From NCBI GenBank assembly GCA_964019425.1, contig OZ025838.1:386501-450500 (forward strand): a DNA stretch of 64,000 nt. Reading direction: 5' to 3'. Below are positions 1 to 13,300 of the stretch, piece after piece. The stretch is from Flectonema sp. DT1601 (Eukaryota > Euglenozoa > Diplonemea > Diplonemida > Diplonemidae). Each line of letters opens with the position of its first letter. Positions within the stretch are counted from its first letter, which is position 1. The position numbers and the translations under genes are program-made. The notes beneath the pieces were generated by a model that had not been told where the DNA came from, made no database searches, and was given only the letters and a program-made list of their open reading frames with translations.

Positions 1-1350
1 ATGCCTGCTCAAAGGAGGGGCAGGACTGCGCTGATCCAAACACATCTGACAAGTCAACATCTGACTGGGTCTGCACTTGCCCACCTCCTTCACACGGAAG
101 TGCGATTGCCAACACTGCGAGTTGTATTCTTGATGAGTGCAAGGAGAGCTGTGCAACCTGTGCTGGTACCACCTGTAGTGATGCCACTCAGGAGTGCCGT
201 GACACCAACCAGGACTCCAAGTCTCTCAGTGACTGGGAGTGTATCTGTCCTCCTCCTGCAAACACTACGGCTATTGCAATGGTGGCTGACTGCAGCTTTG
301 ATGAATGTACCCTACACGGAGAAACCTGTACCAATGTTGGTCAGACTTGTGAGGATCCTGGTCCACTGATTGAAGATGATTGGCTGTGCAAGTGTGTTGC
401 TCCTTCTGTTGGGAACAAGGTAGGCGACGTTGCCGACTGCGTTCTTGATGAATGTGTCAAGACTTGTGCAACTTGTGCCGGAGATGCCTGCTCAAAGGAG
501 GGACAGGACTGTGCTGATCCAAACACATCTGACAAGTCAACATCTGACTGGGTCTGCACTTGCCCAATGCCATCGATCGGAAGTGCGATTGCCAACACTG
601 CAAGTTGTATTCTTGATGAGTGCAAGGAGATGTGCGCAACCTGTGCCGGTACCACCTGTAGTGATGCCACTCAGGAGTGCCGTGACACCAACCAGGATTC
701 CAAGTCCCTCAGTGACTGGGAGTGTATCTGTCCTCCTCCTGCAAACACTACGGCTATTGCAATGGTGGCTGACTGCAGCTTTGATGAATGTACCCTGCAT
801 GGGGACACCTGTACCAATGTTGGTCAGACTTGTGAGGATCCTGGTCCACTGATTGAAGATGATTGGCTGTGCAAGTGTGTTGCTCCTTCTGTTGGGAACA
901 AGGTAGGCGACGTTGCCGACTGCGTTCTCGATGAATGTGTCAAGACTTGCGCAACCTGTGCCGGAGATGCCTGCTCAAAGGAGGGACAGGACTGTGCTGA
1001 TCCAAACACATCTGACAAGTCAACATCTGACTGGGTCTGCACTTGCCCACCTCCTTCACACGGAAGTGCAATTGCCAACACTGCAAGTTGTATTCTTGAT
1101 GAGTGCAAGGAGAGCTGTGCAACCTGTGCTGGTACCACCTGTAGTGATGCCACTCAGGAGTGCCGTGACACCAACCAGGACTCCAAGTCTCTCAGTGACT
1201 GGGAGTGCATCTGTCCTCCTCCTGCAAACACTACGGCTATTGCAATGGTGGCTGACTGCAGCTTTGATGAATGTACCCTACATGGGGACACCTGTACCAA
1301 TGTTGGTCAGACTTGTGAGGATCCTGGTCCACTGATTGAAGATGATTGGA
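1..1350 (+). repeat. Higher-order repeat A, 483-bp unit, about 2.8 copies
   Basis: The same sequence starts at 1, 484 and 967, an exact 483-bp spacing (161 residues, three cysteine modules). The third copy diverges near 1350, inside the module after the DDW motif. Differences are few; one unit has MPSIGS where the others have PPSHGS. The array runs off the left edge, so the true copy number is unknown. Confidence 0.9.
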
Positions 1351-4300
1351 AGTGCGTTTGTCCGCCACCATCAGAGGGTGAAGCTGTTGGCAGAACTGCT
1401 GACTGTGTTCTTGATGAGTGTGTTAAAAATTGTCCAACCTGTGCCGGTACAACTTGTAGTGCTGTTGGTCAAACATGTTTAGATGCAGACACTTCAGCAA
1501 ATAAGACTGGAGACTGGAACTGTACCTGTGCTGCTCCGGAGTCTGGAACAGCACTCGTAAGTGCAGCGCATTGTACAATTGATGAATGCGTTGAGTCTTG
1601 TGCTACTTGTTCTAATAATGTTTGTACTGGTGTTGGACAGACTTGTCATGACCCTGACAAGTCTGCTTCAAACAGAACTAACTGGGTTTGTACCTGCGTA
1701 CCGCCAGCATATGATTTCGCAGTAGCTCAGGCTGCAACGTGTATTGTTAACGAATGTCATGAACACGAAAAGGACTGCCACCAAGTTGGACAGATTTGCG
1801 TTGACCCAAATACCAGCCCTACAAGCTTGAACGACTGGGAGTGCGAATGTGTACCCCCGGCTATAAATGCGGGTACTTCTAATGTAGGTGGGCCAGCTAT
1901 GTGTGACTACCCTGGTGAATGTCCAATGCATGAGGCCACCTGTTTAAGTGCTGGACAGACTTGTGATGATCTTGACCCGACACCTTCATCTACTGGTGAC
2001 TGGGTTTGTGAATGTGTTCCTCCAGCAACAGGATTCCCAACGAACACACAACTTACCGGAGTAGCAAATTGTACCTTAAATGAATGCGAAATTCAATGCG
2101 CCACATGTGCCGACTCTGGCAGTGGAAACCTCTGTCTCCTCAACGGTCAAAACTGCGTTGACCCTGACACCAATCCACTAGCTCTTGGTGACTGGTATTG
2201 TGAATGTATTGATCCACAAACACCAAAAACTATGGCTGTGGCGACTATTAAACTAGCTGAATGTGAATTATTAGAGTGTGATAAAACTTGTGCAACCTGT
2301 TCCAATGGAGCTTGTACTGCTGTTGGCCAAACTTGCTTGGACGCAGATACCGATATTTCGAGCACTAGTGACTGGACTTGCACATGTGTTGCACCAGCTG
2401 TTGGATCGGCAACTGCCAAGGTTGCTGAATGTGTCTGTGATGAATGTCTCACAAGCACTACCTGCACCACTGCTGGCCAGACTTGTTATGATGCTGACAA
2501 GACCTGTCCATCGCAAAACGATTTCACTTGCGAGTGTCAGCCACCTTCAATTGATAACGCGGTTGGTGCTGCAGCTGTTTGCACCTTCGATGAGTGCAAA
2601 GTACATGCACCGAACTGCACAGCTATCGGACAATACTGTAATGATCCAGATCTTTTGAATGACAACACTTGGGTCTGTCACTGCCTTCCTCCAAACGTTG
2701 AGGTTGGAAGAGACATGAGCAACGCCAAGAATGCTATTTGTGAACTTGATGAGTGTACTATTATGAACTGCCCAACTTGTGCTAACACTACGTGCACTGC
2801 TGTTGGCCAGACTTGTGCTGATGTGAACAAAGACCCAACTAGCACTTCTGATTGGACCTGTACTTGTGTTGCACCAGCTGTTGGATCGGCTACTGCTAAG
2901 ATTGCTGATTGTGTCTGTGATGAATGTCTCACAAGCACCACCTGCACCACTGCTGGCCAGGCTTGTTATGATGCTGACAAGACCTGTCCGTCGCAAAACG
3001 ATTTCACTTGCGAGTGTCAGCCACCTTCAATTGATAACGCGGTTGGTGCTGCAGCTGTTTGCACCTTCGATGAGTGCAAAGTGCATGCACCGAACTGCAC
3101 AGCTATCGGACAATACTGTAATGATCCAGATCTTTTGAATGACAACACTTGGGTCTGTCACTGCCTTCCTCCAAACGTTGAAGTTGGCAGAGACATGAGC
3201 AACGCCAAGAATGCTATTTGTGAACTTGATGAGTGTACTATTATGAACTGCCCAACTTGTGCTAACACTACGTGCACTGCTGTTGGCCAGACTTGTGCTG
3301 ATGTGAACAAAGACCCAACTAGCACTTCTGATTGGACCTGTACTTGTGTTGCACCAGCTGTTGGATCGGCTACTGCTAAGATTGCTGAATGTGTCTGTGA
3401 TGAATGTCTCACAAGCACCACCTGCACCACTGCTAGCCAGGCTTGTTATGATGCTGACAAGACTTGTCCATCGCAAAACGATTTCACTTGCGAGTGTCAG
3501 CCACCTTCAATTGATAACGCGGTTGGTGCCGCGGCTGTTTGCACCTTCGATGAGTGTAAAATCCATGCACCGAACTGCACAGCTATCGGACAATACTGTA
3601 ATGATCCAGATCTTTTGAATGACAACACTTGGGTCTGTCACTGCCTTCCTCCAAACGTTGAGGTTGGCAGAGACATGAGCAACGCCAAGAACGCTATTTG
3701 CGAACTTGATGAGTGTACTATTATGAACTGCCCAACTTGTGCTAACACTACGTGCACTGCTGTTGGTCAGACTTGTGCTGATGTGAACAAAGACCCAACT
3801 AGCACTTCTGATTGGACCTGTACTTGTGTTGCACCAGCTGTTGGATCGGCTACTGCTAAGATTGCTGAATGTGTCTGTGATGAATGTCTCACAAGCACCA
3901 CCTGCACCACTGCTGGCCAGGCTTGTTATGATGCTGACAAGACCTGTCCGTCGCAAAACGATTTCACTTGCGAGTGTCAGCCACCTTCAATTGATAACGC
4001 GGTTGGTGCTGCAGCTGTTTGCACCTTCGATGAGTGCAAAGTACATGCACCGAACTGCACTGCCATCGGACAATACTGTAATGATCCAGATCTTTTGAAT
4101 GACAACACTTGGGTCTGTCACTGCCTTCCTCCAAACGTTGAAGTTGGCAGAGACATGAGCAACGCCAAGAACGCTATTTGTGAACTTGATGAGTGTACTA
4201 TTATGAACTGCCCAACTTGTGCTAACACTACGTGCACTGCTGTTGGCCAGACTTGTGCTGATGTGAACAAAGACCCAACTAGCACTTCTGATTGGACCTG

Positions 4301-7300
4301 TACTTGTGTTGCACCAGCTGTTGGATCGGCTACTGCTAAGATTGCTGAATGTGTCTGTGATGAATGTCTCACAAGCACCACCTGCACCACTGCTGGCCAG
4401 GCTTGTTATGATGCTGACAAGACCTGTCCGTCGCAAAACGATTTCACTTGCGAGTGTCAGCCACCTTCAATTGATAACGCGGTTGGTGCTGCAGCTGTTT
4501 GCACCTTCGATGAGTGCAAAGTACATGCACCGAACTGCACTGCCATCGGACAATACTGTAATGATCCAGATCTTTTGAATGACAACACTTGGGTCTGTCA
4601 CTGCCTTCCTCCAAACGTTGAGGTTGGCAGAGACATGAGCAACGCCAAGAACGCTATTTGTGAACTTGATGAGTGTACTATTATGAACTGCCCAACTTGT
4701 GCTAACACTACGTGCACTGCTGTTGGCCAGACTTGTGCTGATGTGAACAAAGACCCAACTAGCACTTCTGATTGGACCTGTACTTGTGTTGCACCAGCTG
4801 TTGGATCGGCTACTGCTAAGATTGCTGAATGTGTCTGTGATGAATGTCTCACAAGCACCACCTGCACCACTGCTAGCCAGGCTTGTTATGATGCTGACAA
4901 GACTTGTCCATCGCAAAACGATTTCACTTGCGAGTGTCAGCCACCTTCAATTGATAACGCGGTTGGTGCCGCGGCTGTTTGCACCTTCGATGAGTGTAAA
5001 ATCCATGCACCGAACTGCACAGCTATCGGACAATACTGTAATGATCCAGATCTTTTGAATGACAACACTTGGGTCTGTCACTGCCTTCCTCCAAACGTTG
5101 AGGTTGGCAGAGACATGAGCAACGCCAAGAACGCTATTTGTGAACTTGATGAGTGTACTATTATGAACTGCCCAACTTGTGCTAACACTACGTGCACTGC
5201 TGTTGGTCAGACTTGTGCTGATGTGAACAAAGACCCAACTAGCACTTCTGATTGGACCTGTACTTGTGTTGCACCAGCTGTTGGATCGGCTACTGCCAAG
5301 ATTGCTGATTGTGTCTGTGATGAATGTCTCACAAATACCACCTGCACCACTGCTAGCCAGGCTTGTTATGATGCTGACAAGACTTGTCCATCGCAAAACG
5401 ATTTCACTTGCGAGTGTCAGCCACCTTCAATTGATAACGCGGTTGGTGCTGCAGCTGTTTGCACCTTCGATGAGTGCAAAGTACATGCACCGAACTGCAC
5501 TGCCATCGGACAATACTGTAATGATCCAGATCTTTTGAATGACAACACTTGGGTCTGTCACTGTCTTCCTCCAAACGTTGAAGTTGGAAGAGACATGAGC
5601 AATGCCAAGAATGCTATTTGTGAACTTGATGAGTGTACTATTATGAACTGCCCAACTTGTGCTAACACTACGTGCACTGCTGTTGGTCAGACTTGTGCTG
5701 ATGTGAACAAAGACCCAACTAGCACTTCTGATTGGACCTGTACTTGTGTTGCACCAGCTGTTGGATCGGCTACTGCTAAGGTTGCTGATTGTGTCTGTGA
5801 TGAATGTTTAACTGATACTACTTGTGTTGACGCTAATCAAGCTTGTTTTGATTCTGATCAGAGCTGTCCTTCAACGAGGGACTTCACTTGTGAGTGCAAG
5901 CCTCCATCAAAAGATACAGCTACTGGATCTGTTGCAGTGTGTACACACGATGAGTGTATTGATAACGCAGCAACTTGTACTTCTGCAGACCAACTCTGTG
6001 AGGATCCGAACTTAACGAAGGCTGATGATTGGATTTGCAAATGTAAAACTCCATCAGTTCAAGTTGGTGTTAATGCCAACAAGACTGCTGTTTGTGAACT
6101 TGATGAGTGTGCCACTATGAACTGCCCAACTTGTGCAAATACAACCTGCTCTGCAGTAAGTCAGACTTGTGAAGATGTGAACAAAGACCCTTACAGTCTA
6201 TCTGACTGGACCTGTACATGTCCACTTCCTGGTATTGGAGTAGCCACATCAAAGGTTGCTGAATGTGTTTGTAATGAATGTTTGTCAAATACTATTTGTA
6301 GTTCCGCTAATCAAACTTGTTACGATCCAGACACCAGTTGTACTTCAAGCAATGATTGGTCTTGTGAATGTAAACCTCCTTCATTTGATACTGCTCTTGG
6401 TGCGCCAGCTATCTGTACATTTGATGAATGTAAGGATCACGGTGCTACATGTGACGCCATCGGTCAAGTGTGCAGTGATACCGATCAAGTATCAGTTGGT
6501 GACTGGAAGTGCGAGTGCATTGCACCACAGGTTCAAATTGGAGTAGGTGTTGATGGCCACACTGCTATTTGTGAACTCAACGAATGTGTAGTTACCTGCC
6601 CAACATGTGCTGGTACTACCTGTTCTGCTGCATCACAGACTTGTGAAGATCTCAACAAGGACCCAGACAGTACTTCTGATTGGACCTGTACTTGTGTTGC
6701 ACCAGCTATTGGAACATCTACAGCAAAGATTGCTGAGTGTGTCTGTGACGAGTGTCTCACAACTGATATCTGTACGAATGCCAACCAAACGTGCTACGAT
6801 CCAAATACGAGTTGCATGTCAAAGAACGACTTTGAATGTGAATGTCTTCCTCCATCTTCTGACAGAGCCACGGCAGCTGTAGCGATTTGTACATTCGATG
6901 AGTGCAAAGACCGCTCGTCTACATGTATTGCCGCTGGTCAGGTGTGCAATGATCCAGATCTCCGTACCGGTGGAAACTGGGAATGTGAGTGCGTACCTCC
7001 AAGGACCCAAGTTGGAGCCACAATTCCAACGCAGCCTGTTGTTTGTCAACTTGATGAATGTGTTGTGATGGGTTGCCCAACCTGTGCCAACAACACCTGT
7101 TCTGCAGGTGGACAGACTTGTGAGGATGTGAACAAGGACCCTGACAGTACTTCTGACTGGACCTGTACTTGCGCATCTCCAGGAATTGGAGCCGCCACTG
7201 CCAAGTTGGCTGAATGTGTATGTGATGAGTGTTTGAACAATGATGTTTGCTCGAATGCCAACCAGACTTGCTTTGATGAGGTCAAAACGTGTCCACCAGG

Positions 7301-10300
7301 TAATGACTGGACTTGTGAATGTCTTCCTCCATCATTTGACAAGAATGTCACTCAGCCAGCTATCTGTACATTTGATGAGTGCAAGGATCACAGCTCAAAG
7401 TGTCTTGTGCTCGGACAGGTTTGTGTTGACCCAAGTTTAGTGACTGACAATGATTGGCGTTGTGATTGTGTCGCACCGGAAGTAAAGGTCGGCACTAACG
7501 CAACCGATGGCCATACTGCTATTTGTGAACTTGATGAATGTGTAGCTACCTGCTCAACATGTGCTGGTACTACCTGTTCTGCTGCATCACAGACTTGTGA
7601 AGATCTCAACAAGGACCCAGACAGTACTTCTGATTGGACCTGTACTTGTGTTGCACCAGCTATTGGAACATCTACAGCAAAGATTGCTGAGTGTGTCTGT
7701 GACGAGTGTCTCACAACTGATATCTGTACGAATGCCAACCAAACGTGCTACGATCCAAATACGAGTTGCATGTCAAAGAACGACTTCGAATGTGAATGTC
7801 TTCCTCCATCTTCTGACAGAGCCACGGCAGCTGTAGCGATTTGTACATTCGATGAGTGCAAAGACCGCTCGTCTACATGTATTGCCGCTGGTCAGGTGTG
7901 CAATGATCCAGATATCCACACTGGTGGAAACTGGGAATGTGAGTGCGTACCTCCAAGGACCCAAGTTGGAGCCACAATTCCAACGCAGCCTGTTGTCTGT
8001 CAACTTGATGAATGTGTTGTGATGGGTTGCCCAACCTGTGCCAACAACACCTGTTCTGCAGGTGGACAGACTTGTGAGGATGTGAACAAGGACCCTGACA
8101 GTACTTCTGACTGGACCTGTACTTGCGCATCTCCAGGAATTGGAGCCGCCACTGCCAAGTTGGCTGAATGTGTATGTGATGAGTGTTTGAACAATGATGT
8201 TTGCTCGAATGCCAACCAGACTTGCTTTGATGAGGTCAAAACGTGTCCACCAGGTAATGACTGGACTTGTGAATGTCTTCCTCCATCATTTGACAAGAAT
8301 GTCACTCAGCCAGCTATCTGTACATTTGATGAGTGCAAGGATCACAGCTCAAAGTGTCTTGTTCTCGGACAGGTTTGTGTTGACCCAAGTTTAGTGACTG
8401 ACAATGATTGGCGTTGTGATTGTGTCGCACCGGAAGTAAAGGTCGGCACTAACGCAACCGATGGCCACACTGCTATTTGTGAACTCAACGAATGTGTAGT
8501 TACCTGCCCAACATGTGCTGGTACTACCTGTTCTGCTGCATCACAGACTTGTGAAGATCTCAACAAGGACCCAGACAGTACTTCTGATTGGACCTGTACT
8601 TGTGTTCCTCCAGCTATTGGAACATCTACAGCAAAGATTGCTGAGTGTGTCTGTGACGAGTGTCTCACAACTGATATCTGTACGAATGCCAACCAAACGT
8701 GCTACGATCCAAATACGAGTTGCATGTCAAAGAACGACTTTGAATGTGAATGTCTTCCTCCATCTTCTGACAGAGCCACGGCAGCTGTAGCGATTTGTAC
8801 ATTCGATGAGTGCAAAGACCGCTCGTCTACATGTATTGCCGCTGGTCAGGTGTGCAATGATCCAGATCTCCGTACCGGTGGAAACTGGGAATGTGAGTGC
8901 GTACCTCCAAGGACCCAAGTTGGAGCCACAATTCCAACGCAGCCTGTTGTCTGTCAACTTGATGAATGTGTTGTGATGGGTTGCCCAACCTGTGCCAACA
9001 ACACCTGTTCTGCAGGTGGACAGACTTGTGAGGATGTGAACAAGGACCCTGACAGTACTTCTGACTGGACCTGTACTTGCGCATCTCCAGGAATTGGAGC
9101 CGCCACTGCCAAGTTGGCTGAATGTGTATGTGATGAGTGTTTGAACAATGATGTTTGCTCGAATGCCAACCAGACTTGCTTTGATGAGGTCAAAACGTGT
9201 CCACCAGGTAATGACTGGACTTGTGAATGTCTTCCTCCATCATTTGACAAGAATGTCACTCAGCCAGCTATCTGTACATTTGATGAGTGCAAGGATCACA
9301 GCTCAAAGTGTCTTGTGCTCGGACAGGTTTGTGTTGACCCAAGTTTAGTGACTGACAATGATTGGCGTTGTGATTGTGTCGCACCGGAAGTAAAGGTCGG
9401 CACTAACGCAACCGATGGCCATACTGCTATTTGTGAACTTGATGAGTGTGTTGTGATGAACTGCCCAACATGTGCTAATAACACCTGTTCTGCTGCATCA
9501 CAGACTTGTGAAGATCTCAACAAGGACCCAGACAGTACTTCTGATTGGACCTGTACTTGTGTTGCACCAGGTGTTGGTTCAGCAACTGCTAAGGTTGCTG
9601 AGTGTGTTTGTAATGAGTGTCTCACAACTGATATCTGTACGAATGCCAATCAAACGTGCTACGATCCGAACAGCAACTGTATGTCGAAGAACGACTTCGA
9701 ATGTGAATGTCTTCCTCCATCTTCTGACAGAGCTGTGGCAGCTGCGGCAGTTTGTACCTTTGATGAGTGTGACGACCGCTCGTCTACATGTATTGCCGCT
9801 GGTCAGGTGTGCAATGATCCAGATATCCACACTGGTGGAAACTGGGAATGTGAGTGCGTACCTCCAAGGACCCAAGTTGGAGCCACAATTCCAACGCAGC
9901 CTGTTGTCTGTCAACTTGATGAATGTGTTGTGATGGGTTGCCCAACCTGTGCCAACAACACCTGTTCCGCAGGTGGACAGACTTGTGAGGATGTGAACAA
10001 GGACCCTGACAGTACTTCTGACTGGACCTGTACTTGCGCATCTCCAGGAATTGGAGCCGCCACTGCCAAGTTGGCTGAATGTGTATGTGATGAGTGTTTG
10101 AACAATGATGTTTGCTCGAATGCCAACCAGACTTGCTTTGATGAGGTCAAAACGTGTCCACCAGGTAATGACTGGACTTGTGAATGTCTTCCTCCATCAT
10201 TTGACAAGAATGTCACTCAGCCAGCTATCTGTACATTTGATGAGTGCAAGGATCACAGCTCAAAGTGTCTCGTGCTCGGACAGGTTTGTGTTGACCCAAG

Positions 10301-13300
10301 TTTAGTGACTGACAATGATTGGCGTTGTGATTGTGTCGCACCGGAAGTAAAGGTCGGCACTAACGCAACCGATGGCCATACTGCTATTTGTGAACTTGAT
10401 GAGTGTGTTGTGATGAACTGCCCAACATGTGCTAATAACACCTGTTCTGCTGCATCACAGACTTGTGAAGATCTCAACAAAGACCCAGACAGTACTTCTG
10501 ATTGGACCTGTACTTGTGTTGCACCAGGTGTTGGTTCAGCAACTGCTAAGGTTGCTGAGTGTGTCTGTGACGAGTGTCTCACAACTGATATCTGTACGAC
10601 AGGTAACCAGACGTGCATTGATCCTAACAAGGATTGCGCGGCGAAGAATGATTTTCTGTGCGAGTGCAAGCCTCCGTCATCTGACCTGGCCAGTGGAAAA
10701 CTTGCTACCTGTACCTTTGATGAGTGCGATGATCAGTCGGCAACTTGTATTGCTGTCGGTCAGTTGTGTAATGACACAGATAAGATGAATGGAGGTAATT
10801 GGAATTGTGAATGTATTCCTCCTCAGGTATTAGTCGGATCTATTGTAGACACTCAACCGGCAATATGTGAAATAGATGAATGCATTGCCACCTGTCCAAC
10901 ATGCGCGAATGATACCTGCACAGCAGGTGGACAAGCTTGCGTAGATACAAACAAGAACCCTGACAGTACTTCTGACTGGACCTGCACTTGTCCATCACCT
11001 GGTGTAGGAACTGCCACTGCCAAGTTGGCTGAATGTGTATGTGATGAGTGTTTGAACAATGATGTTTGCTCGAATGCCAACCAGACTTGCTTTGATGAGG
11101 TCAAAACGTGTCCACCAGGTAATGACTGGACTTGTGAATGTCTTCCTCCATCATTCGATAAGGAAGTTGGCCAACCATCAATTTGTACATTTGATGAGTG
11201 CAGAGACAATGGAGCGAAATGTATTGCACTCGGGCAGCTTTGTGTTGACAGTAATCAGACACATTATGGTAACTGGGAGTGTGATTGTGTTCCTCCACAA
11301 GTTGAAGTTGGAACTGGTCCAGATGGCCACACTGCTATTTGTGAATTAGATGAATGTATTTCTTCATGTCCAACATGTGCAAACAACACTTGTACTACTG
11401 GAATGCAAACATGTGAAGACGTTAACAAAGATCCAACCAGCACTACTGACTGGGAGTGCAGTTGTCAATTCCCAGAACTAGGAACTGCTACAGCTAAACT
11501 AGCTGAGTGTGTATGTGACGAATGTCTAACAACAGATGTTTGTGTTAACGGAAATCAAACTTGTTACGATCCTGACTGGAGTTGTGCTTCAAAACAAGAC
11601 TGGCAGTGTAAGTGTCCTCTTCCATCTTCTGACAGAGCAACAGCTCAACTCGCAGTCTGTACATTCGATGAATGTGATGAGAACTCTGGAACATGTGTTG
11701 CTTATGGTCAAACATGTTTAGATCCGGATGTTCATATTGGTGGTGATTGGATCTGTGAATGTCAGGCTCCACAAATTCTCGTTGGGGGTATTTCTCCAGG
11801 AAAGGCTGCAAACTGTCGACTACCTGAATGTGATCTCGTTGGCTGTGCAACATGTGCTAACACAACTTGCAGTGCTGTTGGTCAGACTTGTGAAGATCCA
11901 AACAGCGACCCATCAAGTGTAAATGATTGGATTTGTAGATGTCCATCACCAGGAGTTGGTGAAGCCACAGCCAAGGCAGCTGAATGTGTTTGCAATGAAT
12001 GCTTTAATAATACCGTCTGCTCTGATGCTGGTCAGGCTTGTCATGACCCTGACACTACTTGTTCATCAACAAATGACTGGGAGTGTAGTTGTCAACCACC
12101 TTCACTTGATCACAACACTGCAGCAATTGTTACTCAATGTACTCATGATGAATGTAAAGATAATGGTGCGACATGTACAGCTGTTGGTCAAACTTGTGAA
12201 GATAATAACGAGGCTGTACTTGGTGATTGGGAATGTATCTGTCCTTCACCTTCAAGAGGAAGAGACTATGTTTCAGCAGCGACATGTGAGTTGGATGAAT
12301 GTATTGAGACGTGTGCTACATGTGCTGGTACAACTTGTTCATCAGTCGGACAGAACTGTGCTGATGCGTCGACCGATCCAAACAGTTTGGGTGATTGGGA
12401 ATGTATTTGTCCACCACCATCATCAGGCAGAGCAACAACAAAACAAGCTTACTGTGAGTATGATGAATGTAAAGACAAGGGACAGCAATGTACTGCAAAC
12501 TGTAAGATTGGATCACTTGACTGTGAACAGACTTGTATTGATCAAGACAAACATTTGAACTCAACAAACGACTGGAGATGTATTTGTAAACCCCCATCAC
12601 TTAAGTATTCCACTGCTAAACCAGCGTCATGTACAGTTGATCCATGTGATCATCACAATGAAGCAGCTTGTCAATCTGATAACGCTGGATGTGAATGGTC
12701 AGTACTACCAACAACAAACTGTAAGAAGATCCCTTGTGAATATGATAAACCATCTACTTGTTCATCAGATGATAACTGTGAGTGGGATAACACTGCTGGA
12801 ACTAGAGGTGGACTCGGTACTATTTCATACGAAGTAAACGAACCAACTGTACCATTCTCAACAGCTACTTGTGACTCTATTTCATTCAGTGGAACTTGTA
12901 ACTGTGATATGCAACTTGGTACTGGTCAACGTGGAGGAGCCACAATCACTATCGAGATGGGATACCTCGCTGGAAAGGATTCTCTTATCTGTAAAAGTTG
13001 TTCTAATTTAGCGACTGAATGGATTCAGTCAGCAGGAACCTTAATCTTAAGACCGCTTTCTGGAACAGCAACAGCAAGAGAGTACGTTGCCGCCATTGCT
13101 AGCGTTGAGTTTGTAACAACCTCACCAGATGGTAACCTTCGAACTATTACTTGGAACTTAGGTAACGCGATGTACTCAACTATGACTGGTCACTACTACA
13201 GACATTTCCCTACTTCAGAGTGTTCAGGTTCGTGTAGTTGGGGAGATGCTCAGTCAGATTGCCAAAGTAAGTTGTTATTTGGAGTCCCTGGATATTTAAT

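Larger units (their letters stand above)
3..12620 (+). other. EGF-like cysteine-rich module array (about 75-80 modules)
   Basis: Modules of about 53 residues follow the pattern C-x2-(D/N)-E-C, C, C, G-Q-x-C-x-D, a loop of 8-12 residues, D-W-x-C-x-C-x2-P, then a Gly/Ala-rich link to the next C. The DEC start, Cys spacing and final C-x-C match a calcium-binding EGF-like domain in outline. The usual Gly-aromatic before C-x-C is Asp-Trp here, and the Gly-Tyr after it is Pro-Pro. Many modules carry an extra C-P-T-C-A pair. The assignment to the EGF superfamily is an inference from spacing; a lineage-specific fold is the alternative. Confidence 0.65.

Noticed and set aside
341-11853. Many open frames on the minus strand and in other + frames over the repeat region
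   Set aside because: They recur with the 480, 483 and 954-bp repeats and are shadows of the cysteine-rich coding frame; the real frame runs through them unbroken.
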